DNA of 64,000 nt, taken from contig NZ_CP107841.1 in NCBI RefSeq assembly GCF_036346855.1, positions 6,700,001 to 6,764,000 on the forward strand, read 5' to 3'. Shown piece after piece: positions 63,844 to 64,000 of this stretch. The position numbers were made by a program, and so were the translations under genes. The first letter of the stretch is position 1. Every line of letters begins with the position of its first letter. This stretch comes from Streptomyces europaeiscabiei. GTDB taxonomy: Bacteria; Actinomycetota; Actinomycetes; Streptomycetales; Streptomycetaceae. The notes under the pieces were generated by a model, which ran no database searches, was not told the DNA's origin, and saw only the letters and a list, made by a program, of their open reading frames with translations.

Positions 63844-64000
63844 CCATCCGTATCCTCCCCGTCGCCGGAGACATCGAGTCGGCCCGTGCCCTCACCACCC
63901 TGCTCGGCCAGCTGGCCGACGCCGAACCGGCACCGCACGTGTCCGACTCCACGGCCCTGCTGGACACCCTGGCGCGGCAGGCCGCCGACTCGCTGGACGA
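63840..64000 (+). CDS. CpaE/TadZ-like ATPase, N-terminal part only
   Basis: Begins MTIRILPVAGDIESARALTT and runs off the window. The opening resembles the receiver-like N-terminal domain of CpaE-type MinD-family ATPases (residues about 1-55 visible), and the position after cpaB fits. The ATPase motifs would lie beyond the window edge. Confidence 0.65.
   Translation, partial: MTIRILPVAGDIESARALTTLLGQLADAEPAPHVSDSTALLDTLARQAADSLD

Overview
The window is typical Streptomyces chromosome: very high G+C, frequent GTG starts, many 4-bp ATGA/GTGA stop-start overlaps, and a conserved Streptomyces gene order (metB, ilvA, ABC exporter, greA, a DUF4307 protein, the mycothiol amidase mca, a DUF255 thioredoxin-fold protein, pckG). 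Mycothiol metabolism, GTP-dependent PEP carboxykinase and SigE-family sigma factors also point to an actinomycete. I saw no tRNA, rRNA, CRISPR array or intact transposase.

Layout. 0.2-10 kb: housekeeping and stress genes: a membrane-anchored hypothetical, cystathionine gamma-synthase, a small sigma factor coupled to a one-TM protein, a MarR regulator divergent from threonine ammonia-lyase, a DrrAB-type ABC exporter behind a promoter with a palindrome in its spacer, greA, DUF4307, mca. 10.4-16 kb: a large STAND/TPR NTPase and a DUF255 protein. 16.2-23 kb: four translationally coupled genes (GT2 synthase, GT39-like membrane glycosyltransferase, DPM1-GtrA fusion, secreted radical-copper oxidase) that look like a dedicated extracellular glycan pathway ended by a 16-bp-stem terminator. 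23.3-30.4 kb: small genes, a Mut7-C protein, and a TetR-linked MFS exporter gene broken by a 36-bp palindromic insertion carrying an in-frame TAG. 30.7-32.5 kb: pckG.

32.9-43.7 kb is the most interesting block. A Ser/Thr kinase, a YbjN-like protein, a secreted one-TM protein and a TerY-type vWA / PP2C / kinase triad run rightward. They face a leftward operon of a membrane-anchored solute-binding-like protein, TelA, a solute-binding-vWA lipoprotein and a small membrane protein. This resembles Ter-type stress and phosphorylation modules, extended with receptor-like components.

44-48.4 kb: a conserved small protein, an alanine/aspartate-type aminotransferase, a Ser/Pro-rich membrane protein and a secreted trypsin-like protease. 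48.4-54 kb: an apparent D-amino-acid catabolic cluster (N-acyl-D-amino-acid deacylase and D-amino-acid dehydratase on one side; PfkB kinase, IclR regulator and RidA on the other) around an ideal IclR-type palindrome. 54-61.6 kb: an acidic protein, a secreted M14 carboxypeptidase, a HATPase anti-sigma-type protein, an Nramp-like transporter lacking the canonical metal motif, and a SigE-family sigma factor with a partner membrane protein. 61.9-64 kb: the start of a Tad/Flp-type locus (zinc-ribbon protein, CpaB, an Arg-rich small ORF, CpaE cut by the window edge).

Repeats are a theme. An element built on the core CGCAGTTCCCCGCGCCCCTGA occurs at eight places, three of them as long near-perfect inverted pairs. 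There is a perfect 14-bp BamHI-containing tandem array at 54.0 kb, a heptamer array at 47.0 kb, and a probable IS200/IS605 remnant at 39.7 kb.
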